DNA of 64,000 bases, from positions 62,001-126,000 of the forward strand of contig JAQCKF010000001.1 of NCBI GenBank assembly GCA_027592275.1. The letters run 5' to 3'. The notes below the pieces were generated by a model. The model was not told the origin of the DNA. It searched no databases and saw only the letters and a program-made list of their open reading frames with translations. This document shows, one piece after another, positions 47,683 through 56,035 of this stretch (positions are counted from its first letter, which is position 1; every line of letters begins with the position of its first letter). The position numbers were made by a program, and so were the translations under genes. This stretch comes from Pseudomonadota bacterium. GTDB lineage: Bacteria; Pseudomonadota; Gammaproteobacteria; Pseudomonadales; Pseudohongiellaceae.

Positions 47683-49086
47683 CTAAAAGCTTATTTCTAA
47701 ATTCTTATCTGCGCTGAGGATTAGCGCCTTAAACTTCTCTTGGATCTCATGCATTCTTACCCGCGTGTCTGCTTCGAATCGAAGTAGCAGGGCAGGGCTG
47801 GTATTTGAGGCGCGTATTAGGCCCCAACCGTCGGCATATTCCACCCGAAGCCCGTCTAGAGTAATCAGCTTCGCCGCAGGAAAACTGGCCAATTCGAGTA
47901 AGCGATCCATCAGCAAGAACTTACCCTCTTCTGGAACCTCGACTTTTATTTCTGATGTGCTGAACCCTGTTACATACTGATTGAAAATCTCGTCACTCGA
48001 TGTGGCAGACTCGCTGATTATCATAAGCAGCCTAGCCGCTACATAGAGACCATCATCAAACCCAAACCAGTTATCTTTTATGAAGATATGGGCGGCGAAT
48101 TCACCTCCAAGTATGGCATCGGTCTGCTGCATCTTCTGCTTCATGAAGGAGTGACCGCTGCGGTGCATTACTGGAGACCCACCAAATTTTTCAACCAAGA
48201 CAGCTAATTTGCTGCTGCACTTCACATCGAATACGACAGCTCGGCCCGAGTAATTTGGCAAGATAGATTGCACGAGTAGCATCAACATGCGGTCGGCATC
48301 CACGAACTTGCCGCGATTCGTTATGAGGCCTACTCGGTCTCCGTCACCATCCAGCGCGATGCCTATATCCGCATTTTCCTCCAGCACGGTGGAGGCCAGT
48401 GCGACTAGGTTTTCAGGCACTGTTGGGTCGGGATGATGGTTTGGAAAGCTACCATCGATCTCGCAGAAAATTGGATGGACATCGCAGCCCAACTCTCGAA
48501 ACAATGTCGGGGCGATCTTGCCCGGTACCGCATTACCGCAGTCGATTACAATCTTTAGTGGCTTGCTCAACTGAATGCGACTGCAGACTTCATCAATGTA
48601 ACTACGATCCATTTCGAGTTCTGTGAATCCGCCACTACCTGTTCTTAACTTATTGTTTTCAATTCGTGTTCGAATTGTCTGAATCTGATTATCGGCAAGA
48701 CTGGTTTGGTTAAATACAATTTTCAAGCCATTGTAATTAGCCGGATTATGACTGCCTGTTAGCATAACGCCGGAAGTGTAGTCGGTCGTAAAGGTTGCGA
48801 AATAGAGAAGTGGTGTTGGCACGAGACCAATACTCACTACACTACAACCACTGCTTTGAATGCCTTCGATCAGAGCGATAGATAGGGAAGGGCTTGAGAG
48901 TCTGCCGTCGTATCCAACTAGTAGTGATTCGATATTCTGGTCGAGAGCTTCACTGCCTATCGCCTGACCGATTCGCTTTACACTTTGCGTAGTGAGTTGT
49001 TGATCGGCGATGCCGCGAATGTCATAGGCTCTAAAAATTGAAGCCGGAATTGATTCGGCGTCGGTTTGTATTTTAGCTTGCGTCAT
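47683..49086 (-). CDS. algC: Phosphomannomutase/phosphoglucomutase AlgC
   Basis: AlgC interconverts hexose 1- and 6-phosphates for LPS, exopolysaccharide and nucleotide sugars. The 467-residue protein has the four-domain alpha-D-phosphohexomutase layout. The phosphoserine loop is LTGSHNPANYNG near residue 106-117 and the metal loop is DGDGDRVG near 240. The sugar-binding GGEFAAH region and a C-terminal phosphate-binding loop (RASNTSPALLLRFEA) are present. Its place between coaBC and argB matches the Pseudomonas algC locus. Confidence 0.95.
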   Translation of the reverse strand: MTQAKIQTDAESIPASIFRAYDIRGIADQQLTTQSVKRIGQAIGSEALDQNIESLLVGYDGRLSSPSLSIALIEGIQSSGCSVVSIGLVPTPLLYFATFTTDYTSGVMLTGSHNPANYNGLKIVFNQTSLADNQIQTIRTRIENNKLRTGSGGFTELEMDRSYIDEVCSRIQLSKPLKIVIDCGNAVPGKIAPTLFRELGCDVHPIFCEIDGSFPNHHPDPTVPENLVALASTVLEENADIGIALDGDGDRVGLITNRGKFVDADRMLMLLVQSILPNYSGRAVVFDVKCSSKLAVLVEKFGGSPVMHRSGHSFMKQKMQQTDAILGGEFAAHIFIKDNWFGFDDGLYVAARLLMIISESATSSDEIFNQYVTGFSTSEIKVEVPEEGKFLLMDRLLELASFPAAKLITLDGLRVEYADGWGLIRASNTSPALLLRFEADTRVRMHEIQEKFKALILSADKNLEISF

Positions 49087-49123
49087 GTTCGTTGCCGATA
49101 GATTTGTAGAGTAGTAGTTATGA

Positions 49124-50314
49124 CTATCTCTCGTTCAGAGCTGCAGCGATGAGTTGCAACATGTTTCTTGCTACTACATTCTTGTTGCCTGGTTTAAGTT
49201 CGGTTTCGCTTGTCTCAGTTAAAGCTGTTACGACAATGGAATCGCTGTTAAAGGTCTCGGTCGCGTTATTTGCGAATAGCATATCGAGGCCTTTGCGCTT
49301 CAATTTATCTTTCCCGTTGCTGACGATGTCATTTGTTTCGGCAGCGAAGCCTACAACAAAGGGTTTTTCTTCGAGTTGAGCAATCTCACTGATAATATCT
49401 GGGTTCTTCACCAGTGTTAGCTGCATCTGTTCTTCAGACTTTTTAATCTTTTGCGTTGCGACCTCTACAGGGCGATAGTCGGCCACGGCGGCAACGCCGA
49501 TAAATACGTCACAACCTTTCATGGCTTCATGAGTCGCTACGAGCATCTGAGCCGCAGTGATTACATCGATGCGTTTGACGCTTTCAGGCGTGGGTAAATT
49601 TACTGGACCGCTGATGAGGGTAACTTTTGCACCCGCTGCCACTGCCTCGGCAGCCAGCGCATAGGCCATTTTACCGGAGCTGTGATTGCTTATGAATCTT
49701 ACCGGGTCGATTGCCTCTTGCGTCGGCCCTCCAGTTATGACGAAATTCTTGCCTGCGAGCTCGCCTGTTTCAAACAAGCTGGCACTTAGCTCTAGTAATT
49801 GCGCAGGCTCCATCATGCGTCCTGGCCCTACATCGCCGCAGGCCTGTTCACCTTCTGCTGGGCCAAAGATATTGTATCCACGATCAATCAGCACATTCAG
49901 GTTAGTCATTGTGCTGTCATCTGCCCACATCGCCTGATTCATCGCAGGTGCGATTGCAATCTTCGCTGATGTGGCGAGCACCATAGTGGAGAGGATGTCA
50001 TCGGCCTGGCCCAGAGTGATTCGAGCGATGAAATCGGCGGTAGCAGGCGCGATTAATACTAAGTCTGCCCAGCGAGCTAATTCAATATGGCCCATGGCCG
50101 CTTCAGCATCGCTATCTAGTAGGTCTAGATGGACGCGCTGGCCTGATAGTGCCTGCATCGTAAGCGGCGTAATGAACTCAGTTGCCGCTCGTGTCATGCC
50201 CACCCTGACCTCGGCCCCGGCTTTGATTAGCAGGCGTGTGAGTTCGGCGCATTTGTACGCGGCGATGCCGCCCGTAATGCCGAGTAAGATGCGCTTGTTA
50301 GTAAGGCTTAACAT
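49124..50314 (-). CDS. coaBC: Bifunctional phosphopantothenoylcysteine decarboxylase / phosphopantothenate-cysteine ligase
   Basis: CoaBC carries out two coenzyme A steps. The CoaC flavoprotein half (1 to about 180) has GITGGIAAYKCAELTRLLIK, the catalytic His region TMQALSGQRVH and IAPAMNQAMW. The CoaB half has ITGGPTQEAIDPVRFISNHS then SGKMAYALAAEA, and DMLFANN toward the end. At 396 residues it is full length. In relatives, dut lies between coaBC and algC. Here the gap is only 37 bp and dut is missing. Confidence 0.96.
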   Translation of the reverse strand: MLSLTNKRILLGITGGIAAYKCAELTRLLIKAGAEVRVGMTRAATEFITPLTMQALSGQRVHLDLLDSDAEAAMGHIELARWADLVLIAPATADFIARITLGQADDILSTMVLATSAKIAIAPAMNQAMWADDSTMTNLNVLIDRGYNIFGPAEGEQACGDVGPGRMMEPAQLLELSASLFETGELAGKNFVITGGPTQEAIDPVRFISNHSSGKMAYALAAEAVAAGAKVTLISGPVNLPTPESVKRIDVITAAQMLVATHEAMKGCDVFIGVAAVADYRPVEVATQKIKKSEEQMQLTLVKNPDIISEIAQLEEKPFVVGFAAETNDIVSNGKDKLKRKGLDMLFANNATETFNSDSIVVTALTETSETELKPGNKNVVARNMLQLIAAALNER

Positions 50315-50493
50315 GGAGACCCAACAAATATAGGTAGTTTAAGGGATAGCTAGACTAGCAGCTAGCATTGGGTTAAGCAATTTGACGGCAAATTAACGGT
50401 TCTGGCTAGCACAGTCTATTCTTTTATTTGCTAGAGAGCGCTGGTAGCGAGGGAATTGCCAAGTATGAAGGATGGAATCAAGGGATTGCGCTG

Positions 50494-51168
50494 ATGAGTA
50501 TGGCGAGTTGGCCACAGGGTGAGCGTCCTAGAGAGAAGCTGTTTAATAAAGGCGCCGCAAGCCTGTCTGACGCAGAGCTGTTGGCCGTAATGCTGCAAAC
50601 AGGTACTAGGGGCAGGACTTCGTTGGATATTGCGAGAGACATGCTCAGTCGCTATGGGGGCTTGGTCGGTCTCCTGGCGGCAGACCGGGTTAGCCTCCTT
50701 GAGAATCCAGGAATCGGTGTGGCTAAGGCTGCTCGATTCTTGGCAATGAAGGAATTGTCGCAGCGGCATATGCTTGAGGGCATACAGTCGAAGGATATTC
50801 TGACCAGCTCCCAAGCAACTCGAGATTACCTACGCGCAAAATTCAGGGACTGTGAGAGCGAGATATTTAGCTGTCTATTTCTTAACAATCAACACCATGT
50901 TGTGAAGTTGGAAGAGCTTTTCCGCGGCACTATTGATGGAGCTGCTGTCTACCCTAGAGAGGTGGTCAAACGTTGCCTATACCACAATGCGGCGGCGGTA
51001 ATACTGGCCCACAACCATCCCTCTGGCATAGCGGAACCGAGTCAGGCCGATATAGCCATAACCAATAAGCTGCGCATTGCCTTGGAGACGATTGATGTAC
51101 GCGTACTAGACCATTTGGTGATCGGCAACTCGCTGGTGGTCTCATTTGCAGAGCGCGGCCTGTTGTAA
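50494..51168 (+). CDS. radC: RadC family JAB1/MPN-domain protein
   Basis: From ATG 50494 the protein is 224 residues, starting MSMASWPQGERPREKLFNKG. The N-terminal half holds the helix-hairpin-helix-like UPF0758 region. The C-terminal JAMM metal-binding motif is VILAHNHPSGIAEPSQADIA (H-x-H and downstream Asp) with the Glu in LNNQHHVVKLEELFRG. Its cellular role is uncertain, despite the name. It is divergent from coaBC as in many gammaproteobacteria. An alternative start at 50428 adds 22 unconserved residues. Confidence 0.93.
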   Translation: MSMASWPQGERPREKLFNKGAASLSDAELLAVMLQTGTRGRTSLDIARDMLSRYGGLVGLLAADRVSLLENPGIGVAKAARFLAMKELSQRHMLEGIQSKDILTSSQATRDYLRAKFRDCESEIFSCLFLNNQHHVVKLEELFRGTIDGAAVYPREVVKRCLYHNAAAVILAHNHPSGIAEPSQADIAITNKLRIALETIDVRVLDHLVIGNSLVVSFAERGLL

Positions 51169-51271
51169 GAGTATTGCTCACAGGCGCTCATTTGGCGAGT
51201 AAATGACCCTGCATTAGACCTCAGGCTTTGCCGAGTATGGCCTGCGCCAACAGGCCGAAGTACTCATTATC

Positions 51272-51300
51272 TTGCTATTGGCAGATCGTTCTGGTATAAA
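51272..51300 (+). promoter_or_regulatory. Sigma-70 promoter of rpmB-rpmG
   Basis: A -35 TTGCTA (51272-51277) and a -10 TATAAA (51295-51300) are spaced by 17 bp, about 97 bp before the rpmB ATG. A short T-run in the early leader (CAGCTCTTTTTT) might have a control role. Confidence 0.65.
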
Positions 51301-51396
51301 ACGCAGCTCTTTTTTGTACCTAGTTCTCTGTTGAGTCTAGGCTCAAGAAATAGCCAAACTAGACAAGCAATTAGTTAACACAATCGAGGCAGCAAA

Positions 51397-51633
51397 ATGT
51401 CCAGGGTCTGTATGGTGACTGGTAAGAAACCAGTTACAGGAAACAACGTTTCCCACGCAAAGAACAAAACACGGCGCCGATTTTCGCCAAATATCCATTC
51501 TCATCGGTTCTGGGTAGAGTCTGAGAAGCGCTTTGTTAAGCTCCGCTTGTCGACCAAGGGTATGCGTATAATCGATAAGAACGGCATAGACGCAGTACTA
51601 GCGGATATTCGAAACAGTGGCGTTCGCGTATAA
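51397..51633 (+). CDS. rpmB: 50S ribosomal protein L28
   Basis: The 78-residue basic protein starts [20 protein letters not shown] and ends in [11 protein letters not shown], the full E. coli length (78). L28 is a protein of the large ribosomal subunit. The second gene of the pair is rpmG, 39 bp downstream. Confidence 0.98.
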   Translation: MSRVCMVTGKKPVTGNNVSHAKNKTRRRFSPNIHSHRFWVESEKRFVKLRLSTKGMRIIDKNGIDAVLADIRNSGVRV

Positions 51634-51672
51634 GCGCGTCAGGCCCAAGCTAGCAATATAAAGGCAACGATT

Positions 51673-51828
51673 ATGAGAGATTTAATTAAGCTGGTTTCTA
51701 GTGCCAAGACTGGCCACTACTACACCACTGATAAGAACAAGCGGACTATGCCGGACAAGATGGAAATCAAGAAGTTTGATCCAGTTGTTCGCAAGCACGT
51801 GATCTACAAAGAAGCCAAAATTAAGTAA
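51673..51828 (+). CDS. rpmG: 50S ribosomal protein L33
   Basis: The 51-residue protein starts [20 protein letters not shown] and ends [10 protein letters not shown]. It lacks the two CxxC zinc motifs of the C+ form (the positions read GHYY and no Cys is present), so it is the zinc-independent type. It is co-transcribed with rpmB and followed by a rho-independent terminator. Confidence 0.98.
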   Translation: MRDLIKLVSSAKTGHYYTTDKNKRTMPDKMEIKKFDPVVRKHVIYKEAKIK

Positions 51829-51866
51829 GAGCATTTTGGGGTGGAATTCCCATTCCCAGAATAGAT

Positions 51867-51902
51867 AAAGCCGGAATTTTCTTGTGAAAAGTCCGGCTTT
51901 TT
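51867..51902 (+). terminator. Rho-independent terminator of rpmB-rpmG
   Basis: AAAGCCGGA (from 51867) pairs with TCCGGCTTT, with an inner TTTTC/GAAAA extension, and a T run follows. The stop of rpmG is 39 bp upstream. Confidence 0.9.
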
Positions 51903-52022
51903 GTTGCCTGCATGATTCTGAATCAGAGAATCACTGCTATGTGCAGAATGGAGTTTACTGAACTGAACCAAAGACTTATCGTGCAGGAGGGAGTTGTCTT
52001 AGCTTCAGCACATCTTTCAGGG

Positions 52023-52991
52023 TCACTTTCCTTTACTCAACCGCTTCGTCAGCTTCTCCGTGGTTGCAACCAATTTCTTGTCTTCACCAAATTCTTTCTT
52101 TAGTTTTCCTACCGTTGTTGAAACAGTGCCATAGCGCTTCAATTTGAACAGCTTGGCGATTGACTGCAGAGTTACAGCCGAGAGCTCCTGGCACAGATAC
52201 ATGGCCACCCAGCGAGGCACGTTCTTTGAGCCTGGGCCTCGAGCGGCTTTATAGATACTCGTCTCAGAAACTTCAAATTCCTTAGCCACCGCGCTTATGA
52301 TCTGCCGGCAAGAAGGCCTCCACTTAGCATTCGCGCCGCGGGAAACGCCGCGAGCGGTGGTGGCAGATTTCTTCTTCTGTGCAGCCTTACGAAATTTGTC
52401 ATCGCCAAGCAGGGAAGATAGATTTTTTTTACCGTAAAAATGCGCTAGTTCTTCCGATACTCCTTGGGCAACAAATTTCTTGTAAGCGATGTGCCGCTTC
52501 GCTGCGGCAGTGTGTAACTGCTTAAGCGTTTCGTCTCGATTGAACCAAATCGGTGGTTTCGCCTTGCGGGTGAAATTAGTATAACTGGACCATGGATAAC
52601 TATTTAGCTCAGAGGCCTTCACCCGCGTATGTATAAAGCTCGATAGTGGCAGCAAGTATTTCTCGGCTTGAACTAGCACGGCTTTGTAACGGCCTCTGAA
52701 AAGCGACCCGTCGCTACCCTTCATTTTTTGATACTGCTGAGTGTATAGGCCGTCGACCTGACGCATGAAGCGACTAAGATTCGCCTCTGGAGTCTTCACA
52801 ACAAGATGATAACCGTCATTAAGTAGGCAGTAGGCATGCACTTCTACATTGAGCCGAGAACAGGTTTCACCTAGGCCCCCAAGGAAAGCCTCATAGTATT
52901 TCGCAGAAGGAAAAACGCGCTGTTTGTCGAGGCCGCGATTGGATACATGATAAACAGCATCGGGATATTCAATTCTCAGTGGTCTGGCCAT
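52023..52991 (-). CDS. RAYT-like Y1 transposase with DnaA-like C-terminal domain
   Basis: The 322-residue protein begins MARPLRIEYPDAVYHVSNRG, the start of Y1_Tnp (TnpA_REP) proteins that mobilise or maintain REP sequences. The N-terminal domain (to about 125) ends FRGRYKAVLVQAEKYLLPLS, with the catalytic Tyr in this section. The C-terminal part has WRPSCRQIISAVAKEFEVSE and WVAMYLCQELSAVTLQSIAK, similar to the DnaA domain IV. The usual HUH reads NDGYHLVV instead of NHYHLLV, so one His of the metal site is lost. No paired repeats were found on either side. Confidence 0.85.
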   Translation of the reverse strand: MARPLRIEYPDAVYHVSNRGLDKQRVFPSAKYYEAFLGGLGETCSRLNVEVHAYCLLNDGYHLVVKTPEANLSRFMRQVDGLYTQQYQKMKGSDGSLFRGRYKAVLVQAEKYLLPLSSFIHTRVKASELNSYPWSSYTNFTRKAKPPIWFNRDETLKQLHTAAAKRHIAYKKFVAQGVSEELAHFYGKKNLSSLLGDDKFRKAAQKKKSATTARGVSRGANAKWRPSCRQIISAVAKEFEVSETSIYKAARGPGSKNVPRWVAMYLCQELSAVTLQSIAKLFKLKRYGTVSTTVGKLKKEFGEDKKLVATTEKLTKRLSKGK

Positions 52992-53313
52992 CTTGTTGTT
53001 CTCATTATTATTAGGGATAGAATTAGAGCTGACCCTCTATGGGGCAGACGTAGTGTTAACGCAAATGCCCTAGCGCGTCAATAGTGTTGAGCTTGAAGGA
53101 TTGGAAATTCGTTTAAACGGGAATGCAGAGTGATAGCTTGGAGAATGTGTCACTGTAAAAGCAATGTTTTTACTAACTGTTCCACAAAAAAAGAGCTTCA
53201 TGATCCCTTTTGTATAGGCTCTAGAATAGTTGACTATTTAAGTCAGAATTAGAAAGGATATGGCAGTTGTTAGAGGCTAGGTAAGTTGGAGGATCGTAGC
53301 TAGAAAGAGCGCA
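52992..53313. other. Intergenic region upstream of the transposase gene
   Basis: These 322 bp lie between cmoB and the transposase on the minus strand. I see no open frame of note and no clear REP hairpin, terminator or promoter pattern. Confidence 0.4.
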
Positions 53314-54273
53314 CTAAGGGCGAATTGCTTTTACTACCACGCGCTTCGGAGCAGGAAGACCTTCTATCGTGAGAGTAGGGTTATTTACATCTAGTGCATC
53401 CTCTAGAGAATCAAAGGGCATCCATTCGGTTTTACGTTGTTCATTTAGAGTTGTAATCGATTCATCGATAACCGAGATTTTTTCCATTCCACAGCGAGAT
53501 AGCCATTTTACTAAGGTGGGGATACTCGGGACGAACCAGACGTTGCCCATGCGCGCATATTTCTTCTCGGGTGTTAGGCAGTAACCTGCCTCGCCATCGA
53601 CACAGATCGATTCAATAACCAGTTCGCCTCCAGGACGTAAGCAGCTCTTCAATTCCAGAATGTGGTCGATCGGTGAGCGCCGGTGATAGATCACCCCCAT
53701 CGAGAACACAGTGTCGAAGTAGTTAAGTGAGGGCGGTACCTGTTCCAGAGTAAGGGGCAGCACAAATACTGGAGACTCGGCTGCAAAATGTTTTAGTAGC
53801 CAGAATTGCGCAACATAGGCGATATGCGGATCGATGCCGAGCACCATCTCGGCGCCTTCCTCTAACATACGAAATCCGTAGTAGCCGTTGCCGCTTCCGA
53901 CGTCGAGTACGCGACGGGACCCTAGCGGTGAGATCTCTTTAACTAGGCGGTCCCATTTAAGGTTGGATTGCCACTCCGTTTTCATGTCTATGCCGAACAG
54001 CTCGAACGGTCCCTTGCGCCAAGGAATAAATTCTAGGAGTTGCTCTCGCAGTTGAGCAAGAGTCTGAGGGTCACTATCACTGGCGCTACCTATTCTAACC
54101 TTGCTGCCAAAGTCCACCGAACTGGGTTGGATCTGGGGCAGCTGGGATAGTAACCCACGCCATTTCTGGAAATCGCCGTAGCGAATCTGCTGCAAGAATT
54201 CTTCATTCGTGAAGGGAAGCAATGGTTCCAGCGGTGACCCATCAATCAGATTTTGTAGAGGCTTTAGATTCAT
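53314..54273 (-). CDS. cmoB: tRNA U34 carboxymethyltransferase CmoB
   Basis: CmoB transfers a carboxymethyl group from carboxy-SAM to 5-hydroxyuridine-34 of tRNA. The 319-residue protein has WRKGPFELFGIDMKTEWQSN, typical of CmoB, the SAM-type motif VLDVGSGNGYYGFRML near residue 120, and MGVIYHRRSPIDHILELKSC. Length fits E. coli CmoB (323). The gene that makes carboxy-SAM, cmoA, is upstream on the same strand but separated by a hairpin-rich gap. Confidence 0.96.
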   Translation of the reverse strand: MNLKPLQNLIDGSPLEPLLPFTNEEFLQQIRYGDFQKWRGLLSQLPQIQPSSVDFGSKVRIGSASDSDPQTLAQLREQLLEFIPWRKGPFELFGIDMKTEWQSNLKWDRLVKEISPLGSRRVLDVGSGNGYYGFRMLEEGAEMVLGIDPHIAYVAQFWLLKHFAAESPVFVLPLTLEQVPPSLNYFDTVFSMGVIYHRRSPIDHILELKSCLRPGGELVIESICVDGEAGYCLTPEKKYARMGNVWFVPSIPTLVKWLSRCGMEKISVIDESITTLNEQRKTEWMPFDSLEDALDVNNPTLTIEGLPAPKRVVVKAIRP

Positions 54274-54291
54274 AGGGTTCTACTTAGTCGA

Positions 54292-54460
54292 TACTGAAAA
54301 AGTCATGCCTGACTTTTTCAGTACATCGTGCGCCAAAAGCTGGCGTAAAAGTGTCATTTCACTTGCTTTTGGCGCACTCGCATTGCCCTTAACGGGCAAT
54401 GGTTGCACATCCCTGAGCAACGTAGTCGACCAGAAAAATGCTTTAAGCAACAATTTTCTG
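54292..54460. repeat. Cluster of four inverted repeats between cmoA and cmoB
   Basis: Four stems in 170 bp were found: TACTGAAAAAGTC (54292-54304) with GACTTTTTCAGTA (54311-54323); GTGCGCCAAAAGC (54328-54340) with GCTTTTGGCGCAC (54365-54377), with an inner AAGTG/CACTT pair; CATTGCCC (54381-54388) with GGGCAATG (54394-54401); and CAGAAAA (54431-54437) with TTTTCTG (54454-54460). All are perfect. Overlapping open frames on both strands come from this symmetry and are not convincing. It may be a structured RNA or a mobile palindromic element. Confidence 0.8.
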
Positions 54461-54529
54461 ATCAAAACTTTAGTGACAAAGTAAGCCAAGTGATTGAAAC
54501 CCATATCGAGATGCATTTTTCAGGATCGG

Positions 54530-55270
54530 CTACTTAAAGGCAACCATGGAGGCGAAGTTAAAACACTGGAACCAGACATCGACGGATTGAAAGCCAATTT
54601 TCTGTAGGCGGTCTCTATGTAAGTCGAGGGTCTCTGGGAGTAAGACCTTCTCTAATGCGGCCCTTTTCTGGCTTATCTCCAATTTGCTATAGCCCATGTT
54701 TTCTTTAAAGCTGTGGTACATCTCAATAAACAATTGATTGAGTTTCTCATCGGGAAAGGTAATCTTCTCTGAGATGATCAAGACACCGTCCGGCTTCATT
54801 CCTGCGTAGATTTTTCTTAGTAAGGGAACACGTTCGGCAAGAGGAATGAACTGAAGAGTAAAGTTCAGTACTACGACTGAGGCATCCGATATTTCTGAGT
54901 CACACAGGTCTTCACATCGACACTCAATCTTACTAGCGAATTTTGGCAAGCTTTTTAGTTTGATTTGCAGGCGGTCAATCATGGCAGTTGAATTGTCGAT
55001 TGCGATTGCGGAGAAGTCTCGGCAATCAACCCGATCCACGGCGGCCAGAGTGGCGCCTCCCAAGCTGCAGCCCAGGTCATAGATTCGGCTGCGATCCTGA
55101 TAATACTCCTCTGCTAGTACGCCAATCATGGCTATGATAGTGCTATAGCCCGGCACGGATCGATTGATCATGTCTTCGAATACACAGGCCACGGTTTCGT
55201 CGAAAACGAAGTCACCAGGAAGTTTCGTCTGGGCGAATATTCGATCTTTTTTCTGTGTGGGTTTCGTCAT
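54530..55270 (-). CDS. cmoA: Carboxy-S-adenosyl-L-methionine synthase CmoA
   Basis: CmoA makes carboxy-SAM from SAM and prephenate, used by CmoB. The 246 residues include RIFAQTKLPGDFVFDETVAC at the start, FEDMINRSVPGYSTIIAMIG, and YDLGCSLGGATLAAVDRV, all characteristic of CmoA. Length is as E. coli (247). Usually it overlaps or adjoins cmoB. Here 256 bp lie between them. Confidence 0.95.
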   Translation of the reverse strand: MTKPTQKKDRIFAQTKLPGDFVFDETVACVFEDMINRSVPGYSTIIAMIGVLAEEYYQDRSRIYDLGCSLGGATLAAVDRVDCRDFSAIAIDNSTAMIDRLQIKLKSLPKFASKIECRCEDLCDSEISDASVVVLNFTLQFIPLAERVPLLRKIYAGMKPDGVLIISEKITFPDEKLNQLFIEMYHSFKENMGYSKLEISQKRAALEKVLLPETLDLHRDRLQKIGFQSVDVWFQCFNFASMVAFK

Positions 55271-55411
55271 TGCGAGTTGCTTGTTTGAGAATTGGGTTCG
55301 ATCAATTGGCTCGAATTGTAAAGAAAGCTTAGTGCTATTCTACGCAGCCCTTGGCCATAACTCGAATAGAATTCGAGGCGCTTTCCATTCTAGCTGTCTA
55401 TCTCTTCCTAT

Positions 55412-55470
55412 CCAGTGCATTATCCTGTTATCCAACTCGTATTCTAACCAGTTCATTACCCTGTTATCCA
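55412..55470. repeat. Imperfect 23-bp direct repeat before the methyltransferase gene
   Basis: CCAGTGCATTATCCTGTTAT plus CCA at 55412-55434 repeats with two mismatches at 55448-55470. The second copy ends in the A of the likely ATG start. Spacing of the two copies is 36 bp. It might be regulatory or simply a local duplication. Confidence 0.6.
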
Positions 55471-56030
55471 TGTCTCATTCAAATGCCTCATCATTTCTTG
55501 TAGATAATTCTGGCTTGTTCGACAATCTAAAAATTGGGAATGGCATATTGGATCTCGCTTGTGGCGAAGGGAGAAACGGATTATTTTTAGTTAGCCATAA
55601 TGTTCCGGTACTATTTGCAGATAATAATGAAGCCCACCTACAATCCATTGTTCCCGCAGTCGAGTTAGCAGGGACTAGCGCGAAGAAAAGCGCATGTTGG
55701 TTGGTAGATTTTGAGGCCGAAGTGAGGGAGGGCAGAAACCCCCTAGTAGGCAAAAGTTTTGATGCAGTAATAGTATTTAACTATCTGCACAGGCCGCTTT
55801 TTCCCTTTATTAGAGAGGCGATTCGGCCAGGTGGATTGATTGTCTATGAGACATTCACGGTAGACCAGAAGCGGTTTGGCAGGCCTAGTAATCCAGATTT
55901 TCTCTTGGAGCAGGACGAATTGGCCCAAGCCTTCGCAGGATGGGAGCTTATTCGAAGCTTTGAAGGTGAAGTCTCGAATCCAGAGCGAGCGATAGCAAGA
56001 TTAATAGCCAGAAAACAGGCTAAAAAGTGA
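55470..56030 (+). CDS. Class I SAM-dependent methyltransferase (TehB-like)
   Basis: From ATG 55470 the protein is 186 residues, starting MSHSNASSFLVDNSGLFDNL. The SAM motif is ILDLACGEGRNGLFL near residue 26-40, followed by PVLFADNNEAHLQSIVPAVE and the motif IV region FDAVIVFNYLHRPLF. The later motif is GGLIVYETFTVDQKRFGRPS, with the GRP-NPDFLL sequence seen in tellurite-resistance-like methyltransferases. Substrate is unknown. It overlaps or adjoins the ygjP-like gene on the same strand. Confidence 0.85.
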   Translation: MSHSNASSFLVDNSGLFDNLKIGNGILDLACGEGRNGLFLVSHNVPVLFADNNEAHLQSIVPAVELAGTSAKKSACWLVDFEAEVREGRNPLVGKSFDAVIVFNYLHRPLFPFIREAIRPGGLIVYETFTVDQKRFGRPSNPDFLLEQDELAQAFAGWELIRSFEGEVSNPERAIARLIARKQAKK

Positions 56031-56035
56031 GTCTA

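Noticed and set aside
54209-54516. Overlapping frames on both strands between cmoA and cmoB (54209-54484 plus, 54280-54516 minus)
   Set aside because: Both cover the inverted repeats and appear because of that symmetry. Neither shows a known domain or plausible start context.
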